A stretch of DNA of 64,000 nucleotides, taken from assembly GCA_013823945.1 (NCBI GenBank), contig PNMZ01000007.1, positions 78,321 to 142,320 on the forward strand. The letters run 5' to 3'. Made by a program: the position numbers and the translations under genes. Origin of the DNA: a bacterium. Lineage in GTDB: Bacteria; Armatimonadota; Fimbriimonadia; Fimbriimonadales; Fimbriimonadaceae. Of this stretch, positions 6,697-14,760 are shown one piece after another (position 1 is the stretch's first letter; every line of letters starts with the position of its first letter). The notes below the pieces were generated by a model. The model saw only the letters and a program-made list of their open reading frames with translations, did not search any database and had not been told where the DNA came from.

Positions 6697-8793
6697 CTAG
6701 AATATTTCGGGGATGGTAATTCCCATGTTGTGAAGGGTGAAGGAGTAGACGTCGGTGACGGCTTCGAGGGCTTTTCGGATCGGGGTTCCAGCACCGTGTC
6801 CGGCGGAGGATTCGATGCGGATCAGAACGGGGGCGGGGCCGGCTTGGACGGCTTGGAGTCTGGCGGCGTATTTGAACGAGTGGGCGGGGACAACACGGTC
6901 GTCGGTGTCGGCAGTGGTGACGAGGGTTGCGGGGTAGTGGGTGTTCGGTTTGAGGTTGTGGTAGGGGCTGATGCGGTACAGGCTGAAGAACTCGTCTTGG
7001 TTCTCGGGCGAGCCGTAATCGCCTTCCCATGCGGCACCGATGGTGAACTTATTGAATCGGAGCATGTCCATGACGCCGACTTCGGGGATGCATACTCCGA
7101 AGAGATCGGGGCGTTGGTTCATAGCAACCCCGATGAGGAGCCCGCCGTTTGATCCGCCTTGGATGGCGAGGCGTTTGGGGGTGGTGTAGCCTTCGTTGAC
7201 GAGGTATTCACCGCAGGCGATGAAGTCATCGTATGCGTTTTGGCGACGAACTTTGGTCGCGGCCTCGTGCCAGGCTTTGCCGTACTCGGATCCGCCGCGG
7301 ATGTTGGCGAGGCACCAGATTCCACCCATGTCCATCCAGACGGTGCGGGAGGTGCTGAACCAAGGGGTTTGGGAAGCGCCGAATCCGCCATAGGCGTAAA
7401 GGAGGGTGGGGTTGTTTCCCGTGATTTTCAGGTCTTTGCGGTGGACGATGTACATCGGCACTTTTGTGCCGTCGGGGGAAGTGACGAAAACTTGCTTAGC
7501 GGTGTATTTGGAAGGGTCGAGGGGGAGTTCGGGTTTTCGGTAGATCTCGGACGTGTTGGCGGCGGCGTTGTACTTGTAGATCGTTGCGGGGGTTGTGAAG
7601 TCGGCGTAACTGTAGTAGGTTTCGTCGGAGTTTGATGATCCAGTGAATCCGGTTACGGCACCGAGTCCGGCGAGGGGGATATTCTTCATCGGGTTGCCGG
7701 CGAGGTCAAAGGTTTCGACGACGGCGTGAGCGTCCTTCATGTATTGGACGATGATGCGGGATTGGGTGAGGGATGCTCCTTCGATGGCTTCGGCTCGGGC
7801 GGGAATGACATCGGTCATTGCGCCTCCGGAGAGTGGCATGGAGATGATTTTGCCAGTTGGGGCGTCTTTGCTCGTGCGGATGAAGAGTCGGCTATTGCGG
7901 ATTGCTAGAGGGGTGTAGTTGGCGTCGTTGGCATCGAGGATTTTGTTGATGGTGACGGTTTTGCCATCGTGATTGACGTGCCAGATGCGATTGTTGGTTG
8001 AGCCGGGTTCATCACTATAAATGAAAAGCTCTTGTTTGGCGTCGTCCATTGCGGGGTAGAGGAACGTTTGGGGTTTGGTTTTGTCTTCGTAGATCAGTTG
8101 GTCGGTTGATTGGTCGAGGCCGACGCTGTGGAAGTAGATGGATGAGTTTTCGTTGGCGGCGGTGAGGGCGGTGTCACCTTCGGGCGCGGGGTATCGGAGG
8201 TAGTAAAAGCCGGTACCGTCGGAGTTGATTACTCCGCCCCCAAATTTGGACCACTTGACGGGTTGGCCGATAGTTTTTCCGGTGGCGACATCGAGGACAT
8301 TCCACTCAATCCAGTCGGAGCCAGCTTTGGAAACGCCATAAAGCATTCGTGAGCCGTCGTTATTGAAATCGGTTCCGCTGAGGGCGACGGTGCCATCGGT
8401 GCTGAGGGTGTTGGGGTCGAGGAGGATACGGGGGGTTGCGCCGGGTCGATCAACGACGTAGATCACGTTTTGGGGGAGGAGTCCGGAATTGTAGCCATAG
8501 AATGTGCGCTGACCTTTTTGGACGGGGATGTCGAATCGTTCGTAATTGACGCGGCGGAGGAGTTCGTCGAGGAGGGGTTTGCGGTTGGGGATTTGGTTGA
8601 GGAATCGGTTCGTGAGTTCGTTTTGGGCTTCGGCCCAGGCTTTGACCTCGGGGGTGGTGATGGGTTGTTCGAGCCAACGGTAGGGGTCAGCGACGGTGAT
8701 ACCGTGGTAGGTGTCGGTTTGGTTGACGGTTTTTGTGGGCGGATAGATCCAGGATTGGGTGAGCATGGTGGTTGCGAGGAGGGCGGGGATCAT
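6697..8793 (-). CDS. Prolyl oligopeptidase family (S9A) serine peptidase, probably exported
   Basis: 698 residues. A short hydrophobic N-terminus (MIPALLATTMLTQS) suggests a signal peptide, then the family opening YHGITVADPYRWLEQ. The beta-propeller covers about residues 70-440 and the alpha/beta hydrolase domain follows (NPTLLYAYGGFG). Catalytic residues: Ser at about 548 in GGSNGG, Asp at about 632 in DTDDRVVPAHS and His at about 666 in SAGHGAG. It cleaves short proline-containing peptides after proline. Flanking M32 and M14 peptidases suggest a peptide-degradation neighbourhood. Divergent from hicB. Confidence 0.93.
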   Translation of the reverse strand: MIPALLATTMLTQSWIYPPTKTVNQTDTYHGITVADPYRWLEQPITTPEVKAWAEAQNELTNRFLNQIPNRKPLLDELLRRVNYERFDIPVQKGQRTFYGYNSGLLPQNVIYVVDRPGATPRILLDPNTLSTDGTVALSGTDFNNDGSRMLYGVSKAGSDWIEWNVLDVATGKTIGQPVKWSKFGGGVINSDGTGFYYLRYPAPEGDTALTAANENSSIYFHSVGLDQSTDQLIYEDKTKPQTFLYPAMDDAKQELFIYSDEPGSTNNRIWHVNHDGKTVTINKILDANDANYTPLAIRNSRLFIRTSKDAPTGKIISMPLSGGAMTDVIPARAEAIEGASLTQSRIIVQYMKDAHAVVETFDLAGNPMKNIPLAGLGAVTGFTGSSNSDETYYSYADFTTPATIYKYNAAANTSEIYRKPELPLDPSKYTAKQVFVTSPDGTKVPMYIVHRKDLKITGNNPTLLYAYGGFGASQTPWFSTSRTVWMDMGGIWCLANIRGGSEYGKAWHEAATKVRRQNAYDDFIACGEYLVNEGYTTPKRLAIQGGSNGGLLIGVAMNQRPDLFGVCIPEVGVMDMLRFNKFTIGAAWEGDYGSPENQDEFFSLYRISPYHNLKPNTHYPATLVTTADTDDRVVPAHSFKYAARLQAVQAGPAPVLIRIESSAGHGAGTPIRKALEAVTDVYSFTLHNMGITIPEIF

Positions 8794-8800
8794 TGGATTG

Positions 8801-8835
8801 AGTTTACTTGGTCGGTACGAATTGTGGCGTAAACT
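8801..8835. promoter_or_regulatory. Inverted repeat between the S9 peptidase gene and hicB
   Basis: AGTTTAC at 8801-8807 and GTAAACT at 8829-8835 form a perfect 7-bp inverted repeat with a 21-base spacer, ending nine bases before the hicB ATG. HicB proteins of several systems bind palindromes in their own promoter, so this may be the autoregulatory site. Inference only. Confidence 0.4.
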
Positions 8836-8844
8836 AGAATTGAA

Positions 8845-9063
8845 ATGCGGTTTCAGGTGGTGTTCACTTTTGATGAGGGATACGGGGGGTACTTCGCCGA
8901 TGCTCCGGAGTTACCGGCGTGTATTAGTCAAGGCAAGACGATTGAGGAAGCAACAGAGAATGTTCGGGAAGCGATCCAGGGGTATCTGGAAGTTTTGGCG
9001 GAAAGAGGCGAGCCGTATGTACCTGAATCGAGATTTATTCTCGTTGGAGAAGTTGCAGTTTAA
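8845..9063 (+). CDS. HicB-family antitoxin
   Basis: 72 residues with the partly degraded RNase-H-like HicB fold: FQVVFTFDEGYGGYFADAPELPAC, then GKTIEEATENVREAIQGYLE. There is no C-terminal DNA-binding domain, so this is the short form. HicB neutralises the HicA mRNA interferase. The matching hicA directly downstream is broken (9066-9285), leaving a solitary antitoxin that may persist as a repressor or as protection against related toxins. Confidence 0.85.
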   Translation: MRFQVVFTFDEGYGGYFADAPELPACISQGKTIEEATENVREAIQGYLEVLAERGEPYVPESRFILVGEVAV

Positions 9064-9065
9064 CG

Positions 9066-9285
9066 ATGCCTCCGCTTCCCGTTTTGTCTTGAGAAGCAAC
9101 TCGGCGGATTTTTGAAATTTTAGGGTGGCAATTTGCTCGACAGCGGGGATCTCAAATGATTTTGAGAAGGCTTTCCGATCCTTACGATCCCTCGGCATAA
9201 AGAGCTTGCGACGGGAACGCTTAGAGGTTTGATACGGCAATCTGGGATTACAGTTGAAGAATTTTTGATTGCCATGAAGGGCTGA
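9066..9285 (+). pseudogene. hicA toxin pseudogene (nonsense codon plus frameshift)
   Basis: Two bases after the hicB stop, ATG 9066 opens MPPLPVLS, then a TGA at 9090-9092 where homologues have Gly (LSGREV pattern; GGA to TGA is one change). The frame continues as EATRRIFEILGWQFARQRGS with the HicA RQRGSH-like motif (here GSQ, active His replaced). A frameshift between about 9163 and 9195 moves it to the next frame, which reads PRHKELATGTLRGLIRQSGI and TVEEFL to a TGA at 9283-9285, the typical HicA C-terminus. Three independent defects make a sequencing error unlikely. Confidence 0.85.
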
Positions 9286-9304
9286 CTCTGTAATAATCAG
9301 CTTT

Positions 9305-11068
9305 ATGATTTCGGCGATGTTGGGGATGGCGATGGTGGCACGTGGGGGAGTGGATTTTGATTGGACGTTGACGTGTGAACGGACGGATTTTCGGGCGACA
9401 GGGCGGTATGCCGAAGCGTTGAGGTTCTGTGAGCAGTTGGGGTTACAGGACAATGTTTCGGTATTTCCGATTGGTAAGTCGCCGGAGGGGCGGGAGATGG
9501 TCGTGGTTGTGGTGAGTACGGATTCGGATGTTTTGAATTTTGAGAATCGAAAGAAGCCGCTTTTGTTTGTGAACAATGGGATTCATAGTGGGGAGATTGA
9601 TGGGAAGGATGCGACGCTTGTTTTGGCGCGGCGATTGGTAAATCCGGATGGGGCACCAGAGGAGGCGAATTGGAGTGGATTGCTGGATAAGGCGAGCTTT
9701 GCATTTATTCCCGTTTTGAGTGTGGATGGTCACGAGCGGTTTTCGAGGTTTAACCGGGTCAATCAGAACGGCCCGGAGGAGATGGGGTGGCGGGCAACGA
9801 GCGAGAACTTGAATTTGAACCGCGATTTTGCGAAGATTGACGGGTTGGAGATGCGGAACTTGCTTGAGTTTGTGAACGACATCGAGCCTGATTTTTATAT
9901 TGATAACCATGTTACAGATGGTGGTGATTGGCAATATGTTGTGCAGTGGGATGTTCCGAGGTATCCGACGATGGCGAAAGCGACGGTGGATGTTTCGCAA
10001 AAGTTTGTTGACGAAGTGATGCCGAAATTGACGAAATCAGGTTTTGAGAATGCGCCTTATTTTGGGGGTTTTGATGATCGGAATCCGGGTCGAGGAATTA
10101 CTTTGGGGTTTTATGGTCCGAGATATTCGACGGGATATTGGGCGATGCGGAATCGGCCTTCGATGCTGGTTGAAACCCATGTTTTGAAGCCTTACAAGGA
10201 GCGATATGACGCAACTTTGGAGTTGAATCGGTTGACTTTGGAGTGGGTGGGAGCGAATGCGAGTTTGTTGCGGGTTCGGAATCAATATGGGGATGTTGAA
10301 GGGATGGCGATGGACGAGGGTGAGGATGTTGTTCTGACAGCTCGAAATTCAGGCAAAACAAAGCCGTATGTCTTTAAAGGTTTGAAGTTTGATCCCTACA
10401 AGAGCGATGTGAGCGGGGCGGAGATTCCGAGGTGGACGCGAGAGAAAGTGAATCACGAAACGGTGATTCGGGATGAATTTGAGGCGGGGGTGTCGGCGAA
10501 GGCACCGGCGGGTTGGTTTGTGCCGAGTTATTTACGTTCCGTTGTGGATCGGTTGCAGGTTCATGGGGTTCAGATGATTCCGGTTCGGGACGAGGCGGTG
10601 GGCACGACTGTCCGGTGGACGGTACAGAAATTTGATGGTGTGAGTTTGGGGACGTCGACTTTTGAGGGTCGGACGATGCCTCGGTTCAAGGTGATTGATG
10701 TTGAGCGGGACATTGTGGTTCCGGCGGGATTTGTGGTTCCGGTGAACCAGCGATTGGTGCGGTTGGCGGCTCAGCTTTTGGAGCCAACTTCGGGTGACAG
10801 TTTTGCCGCTTGGGGCTTTTTGAATGCATATTTGGAGAGCAAGGAGTATGCAGAGGCTTATGCGATGGAGCCGATTGCGCAGGAGATGTTGAAGGATCCG
10901 GCAACAAAGGCGGCATTTGAAGAAGCGTTGAAAGATGTTTCGTTTGCCGGGAGCCCGGGGGCGCGGCTGAATTGGTTCTATGAGCGGAGTCCTTGGTTTG
11001 ACCAGCGGTACTTGATTCATCCGATTTATCGGCTGACAGGCACCGAAATGGCTCGGCTTATTCCTTAA
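9305..11068 (+). CDS. M14-family zinc carboxypeptidase-like protein
   Basis: 587 residues. M14 zinc motif H-x-x-E is at residues 94-97 (NNGIHSGEIDG) and the third ligand His at about 202 (IDNHVTDGG); NLNRDF near residue 175 lies in the substrate-binding region. The N-terminus (MISAMLGMAMVARGG) could be a short signal peptide. The region after about residue 330 is an extra domain of unknown role. M14 enzymes release C-terminal amino acids or modify peptides; the substrate is not predictable here. The next gene follows after 44 bp. Confidence 0.87.
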   Translation: MISAMLGMAMVARGGVDFDWTLTCERTDFRATGRYAEALRFCEQLGLQDNVSVFPIGKSPEGREMVVVVVSTDSDVLNFENRKKPLLFVNNGIHSGEIDGKDATLVLARRLVNPDGAPEEANWSGLLDKASFAFIPVLSVDGHERFSRFNRVNQNGPEEMGWRATSENLNLNRDFAKIDGLEMRNLLEFVNDIEPDFYIDNHVTDGGDWQYVVQWDVPRYPTMAKATVDVSQKFVDEVMPKLTKSGFENAPYFGGFDDRNPGRGITLGFYGPRYSTGYWAMRNRPSMLVETHVLKPYKERYDATLELNRLTLEWVGANASLLRVRNQYGDVEGMAMDEGEDVVLTARNSGKTKPYVFKGLKFDPYKSDVSGAEIPRWTREKVNHETVIRDEFEAGVSAKAPAGWFVPSYLRSVVDRLQVHGVQMIPVRDEAVGTTVRWTVQKFDGVSLGTSTFEGRTMPRFKVIDVERDIVVPAGFVVPVNQRLVRLAAQLLEPTSGDSFAAWGFLNAYLESKEYAEAYAMEPIAQEMLKDPATKAAFEEALKDVSFAGSPGARLNWFYERSPWFDQRYLIHPIYRLTGTEMARLIP

Positions 11069-11112
11069 TTCAACTTTTGAAAACTGATTGAATTCACTAT
11101 AATATAAGTGTT

Positions 11113-13272
11113 ATGGTGGCTTCATTGGTTTTGGGTTTGGCATTGGCGCAGGCTGAGCCAGTTCGTGATTTTAAGTTTCCGGTCATGAGTGTCCGCGAGT
11201 TTGGGGATTGGTTGGGGAAGGAGACGGGCCGATTGGTGATTGTCGGGCCAGAGGTCGGCGATCGGAATGTTTATATTAATGTTAAGAAGAGGAGCTTGCC
11301 GGAGTTGGTGAAGTTGGTTGAGCAGGGCGTGAATTTTCAAGTACTGGATAGGAATGGGGCGTTGACTTTTTTACCGGGGAAGGAGGTTCCAGCGGAGCAG
11401 GATTTTGATCATTTTGAGAAGAATTTGGAGCGGATCGTGGCTTCGAGTTATTCGGACGAGGCGATGAAGAAGGCGATGGCTGATTTGAAGGAGTTATCCA
11501 AGCAAATCAAGCCGGATGGTGACTACGATCCGAAATTGTATCAACAACTCAACAAGTTGGGAAAATTTGATCCGGCATTTGCGGTTTTGCATGAGTGTTT
11601 GAAGACTTTGGGAGTTCGTGGGATTACGTCATTACCAATGGATGACCGGGTGGTTTTTTCGACTAAGACGACGCGTTTACAGCGGGCTTGGCCAACAGAT
11701 GCCAATCGTCAGAAGAGATGGTTGAATGAAGCGGCGATTCGGAAGAATCAGATTTTGGGAGCGGGAGGTGGATTTTCGGATGAGGAGTTGACAAAGCTGT
11801 ATTTTTATAGTGAATTGATGGAGGAGTGGGGTGGGGTTGAGAATCCGGTTTCGGATTTTCACTTGGTGGTGACTCGGGGGATGGGTTCGGTTTCGGCGGA
11901 ATTGCGCTGCTTTAATGCGGAGGGAAGGATGGTTCGTACGGTGAGTGAGTACATCTCGACGGGGGAGGATGATAGTCGATTTGAGGAAGTGGATTATCGA
12001 GATTTTGAGAATCTCTATGCTGATTTGAAGGGGGAATTTGTATTGTCTGAATCCGATTCTCTGGAACTGGAGCGCATGCAGAAACTCTATACCTTTTGGG
12101 GTGATGCGGGGGATGTGAGCCGTGCGGATTTGGAGTATTTTGCGACGCTTGACCAGGTGAACCCGATGAAAGGAGTTTATAGTCGCATTTTGGACTATGG
12201 GTGTGAGGTTACGGGGAACGAGGCGGTGATGGAAGTTGCGGCTCCGATCCTGTGGCTCGGGGGTTCGGACAGTAAGAAACTGAAGGCGAATGAGATTGCT
12301 CGAATATTTGTGAGTGACGAGCTGAAAGAGCAACGAAACAGTTTGATTGTCAAGCCGGAAAGGAATCGGAGTGTTTTTAGTGACTATTACGTTCCGATGA
12401 GATCTTTGGCCATGGTTGCACGGACGGTTCTGCGGGATGGGGTGTTGACGTTGGATGGATTGGCGGATGCGGTGAAGGCGTTGCCAAACCGGAAGCAGGT
12501 GAATCAGCTCGTGCAGTCGGCAGTGGCGATTTCTGGTCAGACATCAGACATGGGTTCGGGTGATGGTCTTGGCACGGCGGGGCTCGAAATTTATGCGATG
12601 TTGAGTTCGGCTCAACGCCGGTTGGTGACTTCCGAAACGGGATTTGTGATGCGTTGGGGCCAGATGCCGGCAGGCGTTCAGGCTTTGTTGGAGTTGTTGG
12701 TTCGGCAGAACGAGTTGGAAGTGACGATTGGGCGTAACGATGTGAATTCGACGGCGGGGGCGCAGCCGGTTGAAGAGATGGATGAAGAAATGGATGAGCA
12801 TTGGGAAGGTCATCCTCAGATGGGTTTGGAGCAGACGGTTTTCTTAGCGGGCCAGGAAGGATTTCCGGGGGAGATTCGGTTGAAAATGGATCGACAGTCG
12901 GGGGTGGTTGTGAAGCAATCCACCAGCGAATATTCTTATCGGCAGTTTATGTCGCCTGAGGCTTTGGCTTATCAAGAGTATTACCTGGAGGAAGCGAAGC
13001 GTCGGGGGGAGATGGTTGGCGGGCGAGATGAATGGACTTATGAATATGCGGCGGGGAATCAGCAGAGTTTGGGTCTGAATTTGCAGTTTGGGAAGTTTTG
13101 GTGCGGGGAGTACCGGTTCTCGTTTTTGGATCGGTCGGTGAAGTTTTCGGGGTTAGAGGGTTTGCCTCAGTCGGTTCGTGATGATATTGCGAAGCGGAAG
13201 GCGGAGATTCGGAAGATGATGGAAGAGGGTGGGGGCGGGATTCCACCGGCGAAATTGAAAGTGTCGTATTAA
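11113..13272 (+). CDS. Exported protein with STN-like N-terminal domain, function unknown
   Basis: 719 residues, not recognised as a whole. A hydrophobic start (MVASLVLGLALAQA) looks like a signal peptide. Residues about 18-95 (FPVMSVREFGDWLGKETGRL, then VYINVKKRSLPELVKLV and a FQVLDRNGALTFL end) resemble the short STN domain found before secretins and TonB receptors. No secretin or barrel domain follows. The rest is mixed alpha/beta with an acidic stretch (EEMDEEMDEH) near residue 560. It sits just upstream of the pilus operon, so a periplasmic role near the secretin is possible but unproven. Confidence 0.6.
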   Translation: MVASLVLGLALAQAEPVRDFKFPVMSVREFGDWLGKETGRLVIVGPEVGDRNVYINVKKRSLPELVKLVEQGVNFQVLDRNGALTFLPGKEVPAEQDFDHFEKNLERIVASSYSDEAMKKAMADLKELSKQIKPDGDYDPKLYQQLNKLGKFDPAFAVLHECLKTLGVRGITSLPMDDRVVFSTKTTRLQRAWPTDANRQKRWLNEAAIRKNQILGAGGGFSDEELTKLYFYSELMEEWGGVENPVSDFHLVVTRGMGSVSAELRCFNAEGRMVRTVSEYISTGEDDSRFEEVDYRDFENLYADLKGEFVLSESDSLELERMQKLYTFWGDAGDVSRADLEYFATLDQVNPMKGVYSRILDYGCEVTGNEAVMEVAAPILWLGGSDSKKLKANEIARIFVSDELKEQRNSLIVKPERNRSVFSDYYVPMRSLAMVARTVLRDGVLTLDGLADAVKALPNRKQVNQLVQSAVAISGQTSDMGSGDGLGTAGLEIYAMLSSAQRRLVTSETGFVMRWGQMPAGVQALLELLVRQNELEVTIGRNDVNSTAGAQPVEEMDEEMDEHWEGHPQMGLEQTVFLAGQEGFPGEIRLKMDRQSGVVVKQSTSEYSYRQFMSPEALAYQEYYLEEAKRRGEMVGGRDEWTYEYAAGNQQSLGLNLQFGKFWCGEYRFSFLDRSVKFSGLEGLPQSVRDDIAKRKAEIRKMMEEGGGGIPPAKLKVSY

Positions 13273-13380
13273 TTTTGGTGTTCCTCCATGTTTCAGGCTA
13301 CACCTTTAGGTTTCGAGCTTTTAAGACTGCCAAGTTTTTAGCTCAGTCCAAAATAAGATTTTAAGGTTTTAGTTTGAAAA

Positions 13381-13438
13381 GCTGACAAATCCCCTAAGTA
13401 TTGGGTTTCGGGTGACCAATACATTTACCTGGGTCAGC
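13381..13438 (+). other. Nested inverted repeats in the leader of the pilus operon
   Basis: GTATTGG (13398-13404) pairs with CCAATAC (13416-13422), and GCTGAC (13381-13386) with GTCAGC (13433-13438) outside it. The structure ends 21 bp before the first pilus-operon gene. It may be an operator or an RNA leader. No known riboswitch motif was recognised. The rest of 13273-13459 is AT-richer than its surroundings and presumably holds the promoter, with no convincing -35/-10 pair. Confidence 0.45.
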
Positions 13439-13459
13439 ACGACCAGAGAAGGTAATTGA

Positions 13460-14275
13460 ATGTACGAACAGTACTGGGGATTAAACGAAGCACCATTCAC
13501 ATTGACGCCAGATCCGCGTTTCTTGTACATGAGTCGGGCGCATGAAGATGCTCTGATGATGTTGCATTACGCGATTGCGAGAAACAAGGGCGCGGCGATG
13601 CTGTGCGGCGAGATCGGTCTGGGTAAGACGACGATTAGCCGGAAATTGCTTGAGATGCTTGACCCGGTTCAGTACCGGATTGTTTTGATTGTGAATCCGA
13701 TTTTGACTCCGACGCAGATGTTGCAGGAGATTCTTTCTCAGCTTGATGTTGAGACGAATTCGCGGAACCGGCAGGTTTTGGTTCAGCAACTTCACTTGAC
13801 GTTGATTGAGAATTATGACCGTGGGCGCCGGGTTGTGCTGATGATTGACGAGGCACATTTGATTCGGAGCAGCAACAGTTTTGAAGAGTTGCGTTTGCTC
13901 TTGAATTGCCAGATGAACGACCAGTTTCTGATCAGCTTGGTGCTGCTTGGTCAGAAAGAGTTGTTGCCTAAGTTGAAGAAAGTTCCGGCTTTGGAGCAAC
14001 GGATGGCGGTTCGTCACCAGATCAAACCTTTGGACGTGCTCGATACGGGTGAGTTGATTTTGTTCCGGTTGCGAATTGCGGGATTCCAGGAGGATCGCAG
14101 TCCGTTTACGCCCGAGGCGATTCATGAGATTCACCGGTTGAGTGGTGGCGCGCCTCGAGTCGTGATTCAGCTTGCGGACAACGCGATGTTGATGGCGATG
14201 GCGCGGAAAGAGAAGTTCGTTGACGGTTATTTGATAAAGGAAGTGGGCGAAGAGTTCACGGGAGCGGCAGCATGA
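13460..14275 (+). CDS. ExeA/GspA-type AAA ATPase
   Basis: 271 residues. Begins MYEQYWGLNEAPFTLTPDPR, the standard ExeA opening. Walker A GEIGLGKTT is at 50-58, Walker B VVLMIDEAHLI at about 125-135, and an arginine-rich sensor region with GGAPRV at about 229-234. ExeA proteins of type II secretion use ATP to help place the secretin across peptidoglycan, but here the long C-terminal peptidoglycan-binding domain is missing. First gene of the pilus operon, overlapping the next by four bases (ATGA). Probably assists PilQ assembly or pilus regulation. Confidence 0.88.
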   Translation: MYEQYWGLNEAPFTLTPDPRFLYMSRAHEDALMMLHYAIARNKGAAMLCGEIGLGKTTISRKLLEMLDPVQYRIVLIVNPILTPTQMLQEILSQLDVETNSRNRQVLVQQLHLTLIENYDRGRRVVLMIDEAHLIRSSNSFEELRLLLNCQMNDQFLISLVLLGQKELLPKLKKVPALEQRMAVRHQIKPLDVLDTGELILFRLRIAGFQEDRSPFTPEAIHEIHRLSGGAPRVVIQLADNAMLMAMARKEKFVDGYLIKEVGEEFTGAAA

Positions 14276-14760
14276 ATTTTGCGGATGCGATTCGAAAAGT
14301 TTCGGCGGATGCGCCAGCGAGCCAGGCCTTGGGTTTGGGCGAAGCAGCGGTTACGCCGGTTCAACCTGCTCCGCAAGCTCCGGTCTCGACGATTGGGGTG
14401 AGTATTGGTTCGCCAGTATTCCCGGGTGTTGAAGGCTTGGGAGTTGATCCGGCGAGTATTCCGGCTCCGGCAAGTCAGGCGGTTCACTCAGGGAATGTGG
14501 TTCGGCTTGAGCTGTTTTTGACAGCGGAGCAGATGAGTGGTTTGTTCAAGGCGATCATGGCGGGTCAACACACGGTCATGACAGCCAGAGAAGCCGCCGC
14601 TTATTTGCGAGTGAGCAAAGACACTTTGATGAAATTGGCGGAAGAGGGTGAGATTCCTGGGATTGTCATTGATGGTCGCTGGCGTTTCCCGAAACCGAAT
14701 TTGGACGAATGGTTGACAATGCAGTCGATTGGTCACGAGGAGACAGAACATGTCGCTTAA
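14272..14760 (+). CDS. Excisionase-type helix-turn-helix protein within the pilus operon
   Basis: 162 residues. The C-terminal third carries a MerR-like excisionase fold (TAREAAAYLRVSKDTLMKLA, GEIPGIVIDGRWRFPK, LDEWL), which normally binds DNA. The first 75 residues are Pro/Ala/Val-rich and disordered, followed by a predicted helix (LFLTAEQMSGLFKAIMAG). It overlaps the ATPase gene by four bases and pilM by eleven, so it is made with the pilus machinery. A DNA-binding protein at this place is unusual; it could be an autoregulator or an adaptor to the ATPase. Confidence 0.8.
   Translation: MNFADAIRKVSADAPASQALGLGEAAVTPVQPAPQAPVSTIGVSIGSPVFPGVEGLGVDPASIPAPASQAVHSGNVVRLELFLTAEQMSGLFKAIMAGQHTVMTAREAAAYLRVSKDTLMKLAEEGEIPGIVIDGRWRFPKPNLDEWLTMQSIGHEETEHVA

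Noticed and set aside
9066..9285. TGA in hicA and TGA at 43710 as evidence for a recoded genetic code
   Set aside because: Many genes here end properly at TGA (sufS, sufU, sufT, metG, Rhs tip), and hicA also has a frameshift, so TGA is a normal stop.
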